64,000 nucleotides of DNA from JAVBTT01 sp031550325 (GCA_031550325.1 JAVBOR010000013.1:1-64000), one strand, 5' to 3'. Shown: positions 32,775-41,688, numbered from the stretch's first letter. Notes: a model not told the origin generated them from the sequence alone. Numbers and translations: made by a program.

Positions 32775-34514
32775 TTATTCTTCCGTGCCCGTACGCAGCG
32801 TTCCGATGACCGCATATCCGGAGCCGTCAAGACTCAAGCGCGCGTAGGTAACGGTGCCTTGCGTCTCGAGCCGCAGAATGATTTCGCCGCCTGTGATTTC
32901 AAAGTTGTAATAATCATATTTTGCGTCGATTCTATACACAATGATTCTGTTTTCGCCGTTTATGTCGGCGCTTACGATGCTCGACGAACTTCGCTCAGAA
33001 TAGTAAACCCTGCCGTCGTATATTGTCGCATTGTCAATGGCGTCCGGCATTTCTTGCAGCTCGCTCAGCCAGGGCAAATCCGGGAGATTGTCCCTGCGCA
33101 TCGGGGGAGGCTCGTCAAGCCGGACAGTGAACTCCAGCATTTCACCCTCAGCGGTTACAAAACTCCGTCTGCCTTCGCCGGTTGCGTAATCGTTTTCAGT
33201 GACGCTGTTTTCTGGGGTGATCTTGTCATATGTTTCTTCGCAGGAATAAATAAGCTTCCACTCCCCGTCCAGATAGGCGTAGCGGTACTTATTATACCAG
33301 CTTTCGCGGCTGCCGCAGTTCTCCCAAAATGAGAATGTTGTGCCGTTCGTTTCGAAGGCGTTCTGCGGTTCCGGACTGAGAGGGTCGCCCATGACGCCGC
33401 CAGCCTCGGGGCGGGGCAAAAGCCCGCTCTCGCAGAAGCTGAGCTGATAACCATCCGCAATTCCCTCCAATCCGAACAGCATGCGGGGGAAGTAGGCGTA
33501 AGGAGTGTCCGGCCGCTGGGCTGCGGCGACAATATCTTTGATGCCGTCGCTGTTGAAATCAAGCTCAAGTGAGGCAAAGATGCTCCATCCTTCGGGCAGA
33601 AAATCATCCGGCGTTTCGCCGCCGTATGGCAGCTCGGGCGCGCCGCCGTACTTGCCCAAAAACTCCGTCGGCCCGCTTGTGTCCGCATAGACAAAGCTTA
33701 AGTCAAAGCCGTCGCGCCCGATCTCAAAGAAACCGGGTAGGCTGTCTTTATATCTCGCGTCGTTGGTGTAGAGCGTGTAGCCACCGCTTCCGAGGTAAAA
33801 CCCGAGACAATAGACATACTCGCCGTCCAGCTTCAAATCGGCGCCGGTCCCCGCTCCGCTGATAAAGCCGGAATAGGTCAGGTTGTCCGACTCGTACTCA
33901 AAGCCATATTCAAATACGTCAAGCAGCCGCTGATACGCCGGATAACCCATGATACTGAGCAGCTTATCCTTTTCCGCGCCGGTGGGGAACAGTTCGTCAA
34001 ACCGCCCGGCGTTGATGTAGACAGGCTCGCCGATGGTGTATTCGCCATCCATTGTGACATTGTGCCCGAAACCGAGCGCACCTGTGTCGCCGTCGGCCAG
34101 GCATACCGCCAGAACATCGCCCCGCAGCGCAAATTCCACCTTCGCAAAAAAATCGGAATCCGTATGCTCAAACACCGCTGAACTCGTGCCGGTAAAATCC
34201 GCTGTACCGCTGATGTCTCCGTTGTGTGCGCCCCACACGCCTGAAAAATGAAAATCGAAGCCGCTTTCCGTTTGGCTGGTGATTTCAATTTGTGCTCCCT
34301 CGGCTTTGTGCGTATTTGTACGCCGCCAGAGACCTTCGAAACGACGCTCATTCACGGAAGGTTCAGTCACGGAAGGCTGAGCCGACGCCTCTGCGGAAGG
34401 TGATAATTGCGGCGGTTCTATCTGCACTGTCATCGCCGAGTTCATACAAGCCGAGCACAGGAGCACTATCACAAGGACGGCGGAAGTGAAGAACGTTTTT
34501 CTTTTTCTTATCAT
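32775..34514 (-). CDS. Large lipoprotein with an FG-GAP-like loop
   Basis: 579-aa exported lipoprotein: signal peptide, lipobox LLCSAC (Cys about 23), Ser/Pro linker, a beta-rich domain (about 65-165), and DFNSDGIKDIV, similar to FG-GAP loops in the neighbouring lipoprotein. I choose the ATG at 34514 with GGAG 8 nt upstream; a TTG at 34532 is the alternative. The shared loops and tandem order with 31056-32756 suggest a related pair. It is the last gene before the right attachment site. No enzyme motif is seen. Confidence 0.75.
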   Translation of the reverse strand: MIRKRKTFFTSAVLVIVLLCSACMNSAMTVQIEPPQLSPSAEASAQPSVTEPSVNERRFEGLWRRTNTHKAEGAQIEITSQTESGFDFHFSGVWGAHNGDISGTADFTGTSSAVFEHTDSDFFAKVEFALRGDVLAVCLADGDTGALGFGHNVTMDGEYTIGEPVYINAGRFDELFPTGAEKDKLLSIMGYPAYQRLLDVFEYGFEYESDNLTYSGFISGAGTGADLKLDGEYVYCLGFYLGSGGYTLYTNDARYKDSLPGFFEIGRDGFDLSFVYADTSGPTEFLGKYGGAPELPYGGETPDDFLPEGWSIFASLELDFNSDGIKDIVAAAQRPDTPYAYFPRMLFGLEGIADGYQLSFCESGLLPRPEAGGVMGDPLSPEPQNAFETNGTTFSFWENCGSRESWYNKYRYAYLDGEWKLIYSCEETYDKITPENSVTENDYATGEGRRSFVTAEGEMLEFTVRLDEPPPMRRDNLPDLPWLSELQEMPDAIDNATIYDGRVYYSERSSSSIVSADINGENRIIVYRIDAKYDYYNFEITGGEIILRLETQGTVTYARLSLDGSGYAVIGTLRTGTEE

Positions 34515-34790
34515 ATAAGCTTCTCCGTCCAATAAAACAAGATCATATCAATGCAGAATCACTTTGGAAACCATTATAAGCGCTAATTGCAGGCAGGTCA
34601 TGCGTTTTTGATTACAAAATCTTTGAAAATCGGTAACAAAGAAATGTCGTTACAATCTTTTCACGGGAGTTACACCCGATACGCTATATCCTCAAAAAAG
34701 AGCTGTCGATCGGCAATGCCGCCTGACAGCTCAAAGTACAACCATAAACACTGAGTGAACTCCCACACAAGAGCGACAAATCCCAGTTCA

Positions 34791-34811
34791 TTTGCAACAT
34801 ATCTGCAACAA
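34791..34811 (+). repeat. Integrase arm-type sites, right end
   Basis: TTTGCAACAT (34791-34800) followed at the same 11-nt period by TCTGCAACAA (34802-34811). This is nearly the same tandem as at 20777-20797. Confidence 0.78.
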
Positions 34812-34861
34812 GCAGGCCACAAATCCTCGCGGCATCATGCCTCACGGCTTTCGTCAACACT

Positions 34862-34907
34862 CTCCACACGCAGGGGGTCAGGGGTTCGAGTCCCTTTGCC
34901 TCCACCA
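34862..34907 (+). repeat. attR core: 46-bp copy of the tRNA-Val 3' end
   Basis: Exact duplicate of 20628-20673. It lacks the acceptor 5' strand and D-arm, so it is not a functional tRNA. It marks the right border of the element. Confidence 0.92.
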
Positions 34908-34914
34908 AATGGCG

Positions 34915-34946
34915 AAACCCCGTACCTGTTTATGGTACGGGGTTTT
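34915..34946 (+). terminator. Original terminator of the tRNA cluster
   Basis: AAACCCCGTACC (34915-34926) and GGTACGGGGTTT (34934-34945) form a 12-bp perfect stem with a T4 run. It lies 7 nt after the duplicated tRNA end, where the uninterrupted tRNA-Val would have had its terminator. Confidence 0.85.
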
Positions 34947-34951
34947 CAGGT

Positions 34952-35168
34952 TGTCAAAGAACCGAAGGTTCTTTGACAAAGCGGGGACAAGATCGCGTCT
35001 TTGTGAAGACGCGTAAAGAAACGCTTCCCCGGAGTGAATCCGTGAAAGCGTTGTGGTTCTTTCTTTATCGGTTTCCAGTCCAGCAAGAACCTGCCGCCTA
35101 CGGCGTCAGGCTCGACGCGAATCCAGGAAAAGGACGAAGGCGCAAAGCGTTTTTTTGACAGTCTGTGC
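34952..35168 (+). repeat. Dispersed intergenic repeat, copy B (long form)
   Basis: Head hairpin TGTCAAAGAACC/GGTTCTTTGACA (34952-34978), then GAAGACGCGTAAAG and CCGGAGTGAATCCG shared with copy A, then CCAGCAAGAACCTGCCGCC to AAAAGGACGAAG and TTTTTTTGACA shared with copy C. It ends near CAGTCTGTGCG as in copy A. Confidence 0.78.
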
Positions 35169-35229
35169 GAGCTCATCGGACTACAAATCCAATGCGCCAG
35201 CATTCTTGCGATAATCGTTTGCTACCATT

Positions 35230-36132
35230 CTATACTTGCTCCAGTAGGCGGATGTAATGATTGGCCTCACGCAAAACGTGGTCGGCCAGTAGCGGCAGAA
35301 TGATGGAACGGATCTTGCATTCAGCGATGCCCTTCGTGCCCGCGGTTTTGAAGTCGCGGTACTTTTTGGTCTCTTCAAGTGTTTCGTTGGTAACCATATT
35401 CAACATGGAATCGGTGGACGCTTTTGCTTTCTCTAAAAGCTCGGCATAGTCCTGCGCAAAATTGTTTGATGTATTGATTAGCTCGCCCTCAGACGGATCG
35501 AGAAGTCCTCGGATAAACAGCGCGTGCTCCAGCATGATTTGATCCCAGAACAGCTCCATGTTCTTGGTGGTTTCCTCCATACCCTGACCGCTTTCCAGCG
35601 CCTGCAAATGTGACCTGTACAGCTTCGCTTCACGAAGAATATGGTCTAGCAGCAGCGGATAATTCGCTGTGAACATATTGCAGGACAACACGGCATTCAG
35701 AATTCTGGCCTTGAAATCGATTAGTCCGTCAAGAAGTGGCCTTACGTTTGCGTTGAGGGCGCGGACACTTCGCATAAGCTCAGGCGATATATTTGGATTG
35801 GTCGACCCGTAAAGCCGCGATTCCATAGCGGTCAGACTCTCATTGATGGGGATGCCGGTAAAATTCTCTGTTTTTTGCTCGCTGCCGCGCGTGTAATCGG
35901 TGACCAACTCTCCTGATTGCACGACCGCATTACTGACCACCCCATTGCCGAGTTGGATGGCGTTATGTAAAATCTGTTCAAACTGGGTTTTGAAACGTTC
36001 GGCTGTTTGGGCAAAGTCTTTATTTTTCGGCGTAAAGCCCGCCTCCAGAAACAGAGCATGCTCTTTCATGATACGCCCGAAAAACAGATGCAATTCAAGA
36101 GAAGATACGACGTATTGCTGTTGGCTGATCAT
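35230..36132 (-). CDS. DUF2935 protein (two four-helix repeats)
   Basis: 300-aa helical protein with two tandem DUF2935 units. His and Glu pairs recur (MKEHALFLEAGF, DHILREAKLYRSHL, LEHALFIRGLLDP, DHVLREANHYIRLL), a pattern suited to a metal-binding four-helix bundle. Function is not established in the family. It is followed on the operon's upstream side by a small gene ending 17 nt before it. Confidence 0.85.
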   Translation of the reverse strand: MISQQQYVVSSLELHLFFGRIMKEHALFLEAGFTPKNKDFAQTAERFKTQFEQILHNAIQLGNGVVSNAVVQSGELVTDYTRGSEQKTENFTGIPINESLTAMESRLYGSTNPNISPELMRSVRALNANVRPLLDGLIDFKARILNAVLSCNMFTANYPLLLDHILREAKLYRSHLQALESGQGMEETTKNMELFWDQIMLEHALFIRGLLDPSEGELINTSNNFAQDYAELLEKAKASTDSMLNMVTNETLEETKKYRDFKTAGTKGIAECKIRSIILPLLADHVLREANHYIRLLEQV

Positions 36133-36148
36133 GTGTCAGTCCCTCCGC

Positions 36149-36604
36149 TTAATAATAATATCCGGGATACGGACGGTGCCCGCGCTTGTCGAAGAGCTCA
36201 CGAAGCAACAGAATTCGGACGATATCCCGCAGGGAATTACGGTTGTGATGCCTCCTGCGTCGCCTTTGATAAGGATTGCCGCCAAAGCCGAACTGCACTG
36301 GTGCCGCTTCGGCCACGGTCTCATTGTCGTCGTCTTCATACCACATGCCGCTGTTTTTGATAATTGCATCTACCGTAGAATTTATAATATCCGGGGTAGG
36401 CTGATACCCTGACGCATTCAATCTTTCCACAGCATCGGTGATCATTGGATATATCTCATGGTAGATTTCCGGATACTCGTTTTCCATCGATTCCGAGGAG
36501 GGCGCCAAGCTCGCCTGCATGACAGGTGCGACAGGTTGTACTGTCAATCCGGTTTCATTTGAAAGTGGTATGGAAACAAAAGGTTTGCCGTTTTCTATGT
36601 CCAT
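36149..36604 (-). CDS. Small hypothetical protein with basic/aromatic tail
   Basis: 151-aa protein, acidic and proline-containing at the N-terminus, helical centre, then an arginine-rich stretch (YQRRRRRHHNRNSLRD) and a PYPGYYY end. No signal peptide or known domain is seen. The tail resembles low-complexity ends of some spore or inclusion proteins, but that is only an impression. It is co-oriented with the DUF2935 gene, 17 nt away, so they are probably one operon. The start at 36604 follows AGAAAGGGA. Confidence 0.65.
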   Translation of the reverse strand: MDIENGKPFVSIPLSNETGLTVQPVAPVMQASLAPSSESMENEYPEIYHEIYPMITDAVERLNASGYQPTPDIINSTVDAIIKNSGMWYEDDDNETVAEAAPVQFGFGGNPYQRRRRRHHNRNSLRDIVRILLLRELFDKRGHRPYPGYYY

Positions 36605-36901
36605 TATGATTCCCTTTCTGGTTCATTATTAAAGAGTCCCGTCTTTCATAGTATATGACTGCCGAAACATTTTGTTTCTTAAACGGAGCCGTGGCCAGTA
36701 TGGATGAAATGAAACTGGTATGCGGAAATAAGCCTAGAGTACAACACAAAAAGGACATTCTGTGATTTATCGTGCAATACCCGGTCTAGATTTATGAACA
36801 ACACTGTATAAGCATTTGGTGCTTGTGCGCTTTTTCAAGGTCACAACGGATTATTTGCTTGAAAACGTGTGGCCTCACCCTTCTGCCCCCCCTTGTGCCC
36901 C

Positions 36902-36940
36902 TTACACAGTTTTTACATGGACCTGTCTTTAGCTTATACA
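36902..36940 (+). promoter_or_regulatory. PhoP-box-like promoter of the pst operon
   Basis: TTACAC (36902-36907) and TTACAT (36913-36918) are direct repeats with an 11-nt period, the layout of Bacillus PhoP boxes. TTTACA (36912-36917) also serves as a -35, with TATACA (36935-36940) 17 nt on. The 383-nt gap before pstS holds nothing else recognised apart from the divergent 36149-36604 gene's leader. Confidence 0.65.
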
Positions 36941-36987
36941 TTCCTGCGTTATCATCAGAGTGTAATGATGAAACGGAGGAATTATTT

Positions 36988-37860
36988 ATGAGAAAAGCAA
37001 TTGGAATTTTAGTATTATTAGCGATGGCAACCTCGGTGTTTTCTGGTTGTTCGACGGGCACCGCAGCAAGCTTCGATACTGGGAAAGCCATCGCCGTCGT
37101 ATCTCGCGAGGACGGCTCGGGTACACGCGGCGCATTTATTGAGCTGTTCGGTATTGAACAAAAAGACGCTGATGGAAACAGGAAAGACCTGACGACAAAG
37201 GAAGCGGTCATCGCCAAACAGACCGATGTGATGATGACAAATATCGCGGGGGACAAATACGCAATCGGCTACATATCCCTTGGCTCACTGAACGACACGG
37301 TGAAAGCGGTTCAGATTGAGGGCGTCACCGCCTCGTCCGAAAACGTGAAGAAGGGAACCTATCCGATAGCGCGCCCGTTCAACATCGCGACGAAGGGCGA
37401 ACCTACGGGACTTGCGAAGGATTTCATTGACTTTATTCTATCGTCGGATGGCCAGGCGATTGTGGGAAAGAGCTACACTGCCACCCGCGACTCCGCTCCG
37501 GCCTATGCGGGTGATACGCCCTCCGGCAAGATTGTCGTGGGAGGCTCCACTTCTGTCGGCCCCGTGATGGAAAAGCTCAAGGAGGCATATCTGAAAATCA
37601 ATCCAAATGCCACAATTGAAATCCAGCAGATTGATTCATCCGCGGGCATGACAGGCGCTGCCGACGGCACCTACGACATCGGCATGGCCAGCCGTGAATT
37701 AAAGGACAGCGAGAGAGCGCAGCTCACCGCCATCCAAATAGCCCTTGACGGCATCGCGGTAATCGTAAACAATGAAAATACCGCAACCAGCCTTGCAAAA
37801 GAGCAGGTCAAGGCAATCTTCACGGGCGAGACGCTCAAGTGGAGCGATTTAAGCAAATGA
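36988..37860 (+). CDS. pstS: Phosphate ABC transporter, substrate-binding lipoprotein
   Basis: 290-aa exported phosphate-binding lipoprotein. It has a signal peptide and lipobox SVFSGC (Cys about 22), then two lobes. Phosphate-contacting motifs are visible as REDGSGTRGAF and GGSTSVGPVMEKL/SSAGMTGAADG. The ATG at 36988 has ACGGAGGAA about 8 nt upstream; the longer frame is rejected. First gene of pstSCAB-phoU-phoPR. Its stop overlaps the pstC start. Confidence 0.95.
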   Translation: MRKAIGILVLLAMATSVFSGCSTGTAASFDTGKAIAVVSREDGSGTRGAFIELFGIEQKDADGNRKDLTTKEAVIAKQTDVMMTNIAGDKYAIGYISLGSLNDTVKAVQIEGVTASSENVKKGTYPIARPFNIATKGEPTGLAKDFIDFILSSDGQAIVGKSYTATRDSAPAYAGDTPSGKIVVGGSTSVGPVMEKLKEAYLKINPNATIEIQQIDSSAGMTGAADGTYDIGMASRELKDSERAQLTAIQIALDGIAVIVNNENTATSLAKEQVKAIFTGETLKWSDLSK

Positions 37861-38693
37861 TGAGGCTGAAAGAAAAAGCGATGAGCGCCGTGTTTTTGAC
37901 ATCGGCGCTCGCCTCCATACTCGCAGTCGCCTTGATTTGCCTGTTTCTTTTGGCGAACGGCATTCCGACCATCGGGGAAATCGGTATATTCAATTTTCTC
38001 TTAGGCAAGGAATGGTCGCCATCGGACACACCTCCGCTGTTTGGCATTCTACCGATGATTCTTGGCAGCATTTACATCACGGCAGGTGCGATTTTGATTG
38101 GCGTCCCCATTGGCGTGCTGACCGCCGTGTTTATGGCGCGAGTCTGCCCGAAAAGGTTGTACAAAGCCATTAAACCCGGCATTGATTTGCTGGCGGGTAT
38201 CCCCTCGGTTGTCTACGGCTTTTTCGGCATGGCGGCCATTATTCCCCTTACGGGCAACAGCATCTTGTCGGCCTGTATCTTGCTCGGTATTATGATTCTG
38301 CCCACCATCATAGGCATTGCCGAAAGCGCCCTGCGCGCTGTGCCTGACAGCTATTACGAAGGTGCGCTGGCCCTCGGCGCGGGGCATTACCGCAGTGTGT
38401 TCCGCGTCATTCTCCCCGCCGCAAAGTCGGGCATCTTCGCCGCCGTAGTGCTCGGCATCGGCCGCGCCATCGGCGAGACCATGGCGGTCATTATGGTGGC
38501 GGGCAATCAGGCGCGAATGCCGGTCTCGCTCTTTAAGGGCATACGAACGCTGACCGCTAACATCGTCATCGAGATGGGTTACGCCGCCGACTTGCACCGT
38601 GAGGCGCTTATCGCGACTGGTGTCGTGCTGTTTGTGTTCATATTGATGATTAATCTGAGCTTTTCGGCTCTCAAGGGGAGGGCTAATAAGTGA
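37857..38693 (+). CDS. pstC: Phosphate ABC transporter permease PstC
   Basis: 278-aa inner membrane permease with six hydrophobic segments and the binding-protein-dependent permease loop EGALALGAGHYRSVFRVILPAA. GIPSVVYGFFGM is typical of Pst permeases. The start at ATG 37857 overlaps the pstS stop as ATGA. The stop overlaps pstA by 4 nt. Confidence 0.95.
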   Translation: MMRLKEKAMSAVFLTSALASILAVALICLFLLANGIPTIGEIGIFNFLLGKEWSPSDTPPLFGILPMILGSIYITAGAILIGVPIGVLTAVFMARVCPKRLYKAIKPGIDLLAGIPSVVYGFFGMAAIIPLTGNSILSACILLGIMILPTIIGIAESALRAVPDSYYEGALALGAGHYRSVFRVILPAAKSGIFAAVVLGIGRAIGETMAVIMVAGNQARMPVSLFKGIRTLTANIVIEMGYAADLHREALIATGVVLFVFILMINLSFSALKGRANK

Positions 38694-39595
38694 AAAGGAT
38701 GTTGAGAGCGCTAAAAAAGAGACAAGAAGCTCTGGGGGAGAAAACCAGGCACTTTCGAAACGAGACGCTCCCCGCAGGTTTCACTTGGACAGCCGCTATA
38801 TTGACGGTCGGCGTCCTCGCCTTTTTGGTGGGATTCATCCTTGTAAAAGGCGTCCCCTATTTGAAGCCATCCCTTTTCGCGCTCACCTACAACAGCGAAA
38901 ACGTGTCGCTCATGCCGGCGCTGATATCGACCATCATCCTTACACTCATGTCGCTTGTCATCGCCGTACCGCTAGGCGTGTTCGCGGCCATTTACCTTGT
39001 CGAATACGCCAGGCGCGGTAATAAGGCGGTGGCGCTCGTGCGCATGACAACTGAAACGCTGGCGGGCATTCCGTCCATCGTCTACGGCCTTTTCGGCATG
39101 CTGTTCTTCGTCAAATATCTCGGATGGCAAAACTCCATGCTGGCGGGCGCGTTTACCCTCGCTATTATGATATTACCCCTTGTCATGCGATCAAGCGAGG
39201 AAGCATTAAAATCCGTCTCCGACACCTTCAGAGAGGGCTCCTTCGGGCTGGGCGCAGGCAAGCTGCGTACCGTATTCAAGATTGTGCTGCCTTCCGCTAT
39301 GCCCGGCATACTCGCGGGCGTTATTCTTTCCATCGGTCGAATCGTCGGTGAGACGGCGGCGCTCATCTACACATCGGGTACGGTGGCGCAGATACCAAAG
39401 CTATATAACGCTGAAACACATCAGTTTTTCTGGCAGCAGAGCGCGCGAACCCTCTCCGTCCATCTGTACGCGCTCTCAAGCGAAGGACTTCACACAGGCG
39501 AGGGCTACGCTACAGCGGTCGTGCTGCTCCTTGTGGTGATCATCATCAACACTCTCTCGGCTAAGATCGCTAAACGCATAGGAGGCAAAACATGA
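38690..39595 (+). CDS. pstA: Phosphate ABC transporter permease PstA
   Basis: 301-aa partner permease with six membrane segments, GIPSIVYGLFGM and the loop EGSFGLGAGKLRTVFKIVLPSA. It begins at GTG 38690, overlapping pstC by 4 nt. A hydrophilic N-terminus of about 30 residues precedes the first helix. Confidence 0.95.
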   Translation: MKRMLRALKKRQEALGEKTRHFRNETLPAGFTWTAAILTVGVLAFLVGFILVKGVPYLKPSLFALTYNSENVSLMPALISTIILTLMSLVIAVPLGVFAAIYLVEYARRGNKAVALVRMTTETLAGIPSIVYGLFGMLFFVKYLGWQNSMLAGAFTLAIMILPLVMRSSEEALKSVSDTFREGSFGLGAGKLRTVFKIVLPSAMPGILAGVILSIGRIVGETAALIYTSGTVAQIPKLYNAETHQFFWQQSARTLSVHLYALSSEGLHTGEGYATAVVLLLVVIIINTLSAKIAKRIGGKT

Positions 39596-40341
39596 ATTGT
39601 TTTGAGATACATAACCTGAACCTATTTTACGGCGATTTTCAGGCGCTTAAGAGCATCAATATGGGTATTGTTAAGGGAGACATCACCGCCTTTATCGGTC
39701 CCTCCGGCTGCGGAAAATCGACGCTCCTAAAATCATTAAACCGCATGAATGACTTGGTTGAGGGCTGCAAAATTACGGGCGAAATCACGCTTTCTGGCAA
39801 GGATGTGTACAAAGGCATGGATGTAAACTTGCTGCGTAAGCGCGTCGGTATGGTGTTTCAAAAGCCCAATCCCTTTCCCATGAGCGTATATGACAACATC
39901 GCCTTCGGCCCGAGGACGCACGGCATCAAGTCAAAGTATGAGCTTGACAACATCGTTGAGGCCTCACTAAAAGATACTGCTATTTGGGACGAGGTCAAAG
40001 ACAGACTAAAAAAATCAGCTCTTGGGCTATCCGGCGGGCAGCAGCAGCGGCTTTGCATTGCGCGGGCATTGGCCGTTTCGCCGGAGGTTCTCTTAATGGA
40101 TGAGCCGACCAGCGCGCTCGACCCGATATCCACGGGAAAAATTGAGGAACTTTTGCTGACTTTGCGTAAAAAATACAGTATAATAATCGTGACGCACAAT
40201 ATGCAGCAGGCCACCCGAATCAGCGACAAGACTGCGTTTTTTTTGCTCGGAGAAGTGATTGAATATAGCGAGACGGAGAAAATATTCTCGATGCCCAAAG
40301 ATAGACGCACGGAGGATTATATTACGGGGAGGTTTGGATGA
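39592..40341 (+). CDS. pstB: Phosphate ABC transporter ATPase PstB
   Basis: 249-aa ATPase: Walker A GPSGCGKS, signature LSGGQQQRLCIARAL, Walker B VLLMDEP and the H-loop VTHNM. Family-typical KPNPFPMSVYDNI is present. It overlaps pstA and phoU by 4 nt on each side. Confidence 0.97.
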   Translation: MNCFEIHNLNLFYGDFQALKSINMGIVKGDITAFIGPSGCGKSTLLKSLNRMNDLVEGCKITGEITLSGKDVYKGMDVNLLRKRVGMVFQKPNPFPMSVYDNIAFGPRTHGIKSKYELDNIVEASLKDTAIWDEVKDRLKKSALGLSGGQQQRLCIARALAVSPEVLLMDEPTSALDPISTGKIEELLLTLRKKYSIIIVTHNMQQATRISDKTAFFLLGEVIEYSETEKIFSMPKDRRTEDYITGRFG

Positions 40342-40997
40342 TGCGCAGCCGGTTTGATGAACAATTGGTGATTCTGAATAACCGTTTGATTGAAATGGGC
40401 GCCCTTATCGAGTACGCCATTGCAAAGGCGACAAAGGCGCTTCTGGAGCAGGATGCGGTCGCAGCGCGAGAAATTGCCGAGGGTGACCAAATTATCGACG
40501 ATAAGGAGAAAGAAATCGAAAGCCTTTGCCTAAAACTTCTGCTAAATCAGCAGCCCGTTGCAAAGGACTTGCGGCAAATCTCCACAGCGCTCAAAATGAT
40601 AACCGACATGGAGCGCATCGGCGACCAGGCCGCAGACATTTCCGAGCTTTGTCTGTATTTATCAAATCAGGAGTATATTAATAAGCTTGAGTACATCCCG
40701 CAGATGGCGCGAGCGACGATTAAAATGGTCAATGAGAGCATTGACGCCTTTGTAAAAAAAGATTTGTCTCTTGCCCAGTCGGTTATCAAATATGATGACG
40801 TCGTTGATGATTTATATGTTTTTGTTAAGAAAGATTTGATAGAACTTATACACGATGATGTTAAGAACGGAGAGCAGGCCTTTGACCTGCTGCAAATCGC
40901 AAAGTATTATGAACGCATCGGTGACCACGCGATGAACATCGCCGAATGGGTCATATTCTCGATAACAGGTATGCACAAGGACAAGCAAGTTTTGTAG
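40338..40997 (+). CDS. phoU: Phosphate signalling regulator PhoU
   Basis: 219-aa cytoplasmic protein of two PhoU helical repeats (about 15-105 and 120-205), with metal-site patterns EIAEGDQIIDDKEKEIE and ERIGDHAMNIAE. It links Pst transporter state to the PhoR kinase. It overlaps pstB and is followed 14 nt on by the response regulator. Confidence 0.95.
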   Translation: MMRSRFDEQLVILNNRLIEMGALIEYAIAKATKALLEQDAVAAREIAEGDQIIDDKEKEIESLCLKLLLNQQPVAKDLRQISTALKMITDMERIGDQAADISELCLYLSNQEYINKLEYIPQMARATIKMVNESIDAFVKKDLSLAQSVIKYDDVVDDLYVFVKKDLIELIHDDVKNGEQAFDLLQIAKYYERIGDHAMNIAEWVIFSITGMHKDKQVL

Positions 40998-41010
40998 GAG
41001 GGCTTTGCAT

Positions 41011-41688
41011 TTGCATAGAATATATATTGTTGAGGACGACGACAATATCCGCGATATGGTGGCTTACGCGCTCGCTCAAGCGGGCTTCGAGGCGTTGGGC
41101 TTTCCGCAGAGTACGCCCTTTTGGGGAGAGATGAAGGATCACATCCCCGCGCTCATTCTGCTTGATATCATGCTGCCCAAAGAGGATGGCATTTCCATAT
41201 TAAAGCGGCTTAAAGGGTCGGGGTCTTTTAAAAAGATACCGGTCATCATGCTCACCGCCAAAGGCGCGGAGTACGACCGTATCAAGGGACTTGATATGGG
41301 TGCTGACGACTACATCACGAAGCCCTTTTCGGTGATGGAGGTCATTTCGCGCATTCGCGCCGTTTTGCGCCGCTGCGAAGAGGAGACGGTTCGTTCATCA
41401 AGGTTGAGCATTGGCGCAGTTACGCTCTGCAGCGACAAGCGGACCGTTTTGTCGGATGGTGCCGAAATCAGCCTTACATACAAGGAGTTTGAACTCCTGC
41501 ACTACATGATGCTCAATGAGGGCTTCGTGCTCACAAGGGATAAAATACTGGAGCAGGTCTGGGGCTTTGACTACAACGGCGAGAGCCGCACGGTGGATAT
41601 GCACATCAAGTCGCTCCGCCAAAAGCTGGGAATAGGCGGCAATCTGATTTCGACCATTCGGAATGTCGGCTACAAGATGGGAGGATAG
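41011..41688 (+). CDS. phoP: OmpR/PhoB-family response regulator
   Basis: 225-aa regulator. The receiver domain has acidic pocket EDDD, phospho-acceptor Asp in ILLDIMLP and Lys in TKPFS. The C-terminal winged helix (TYKEFELLHYMM, TVDMHIKSLRQKLG) binds DNA. I choose the second TTG at 41011, 8 nt after GGAGGG; the TTG at 41005 is only 2 nt from it. With the adjacent kinase and pst genes it is the phosphate-starvation regulator and may bind the repeats at 36902-36918. Confidence 0.93.
   Translation: MHRIYIVEDDDNIRDMVAYALAQAGFEALGFPQSTPFWGEMKDHIPALILLDIMLPKEDGISILKRLKGSGSFKKIPVIMLTAKGAEYDRIKGLDMGADDYITKPFSVMEVISRIRAVLRRCEEETVRSSRLSIGAVTLCSDKRTVLSDGAEISLTYKEFELLHYMMLNEGFVLTRDKILEQVWGFDYNGESRTVDMHIKSLRQKLGIGGNLISTIRNVGYKMGG

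Larger units (their letters stand above)
20628..34907. mobile_element. Integrative element of about 14.2 kb in tRNA-Val
   Basis: Bounded by 46-bp tRNA-derived direct repeats. It carries a tyrosine integrase next to the tRNA, an excisionase-like gene, a second tyrosine recombinase and integrase arm-type repeats at both ends. The right repeat is followed by a strong terminator that fits the interrupted tRNA transcript. Inside are an ABC transporter operon with an ECF sigma factor and several lipoproteins. No relaxase, coupling protein, replication or virion gene is recognised, so it is either mobilised in trans or defective for transfer. Codon use is visibly less GC-rich than in the flanks. Confidence 0.9.

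Noticed and set aside
34862..34907. A fourth tRNA gene
   Set aside because: Only the 3' half from the anticodon loop is present; no acceptor 5' strand or D-arm precedes it. It is the right attachment site.
20628..34907. Prophage
   Set aside because: No capsid, tail, terminase, portal or lysis genes; cargo is transporters and lipoproteins.
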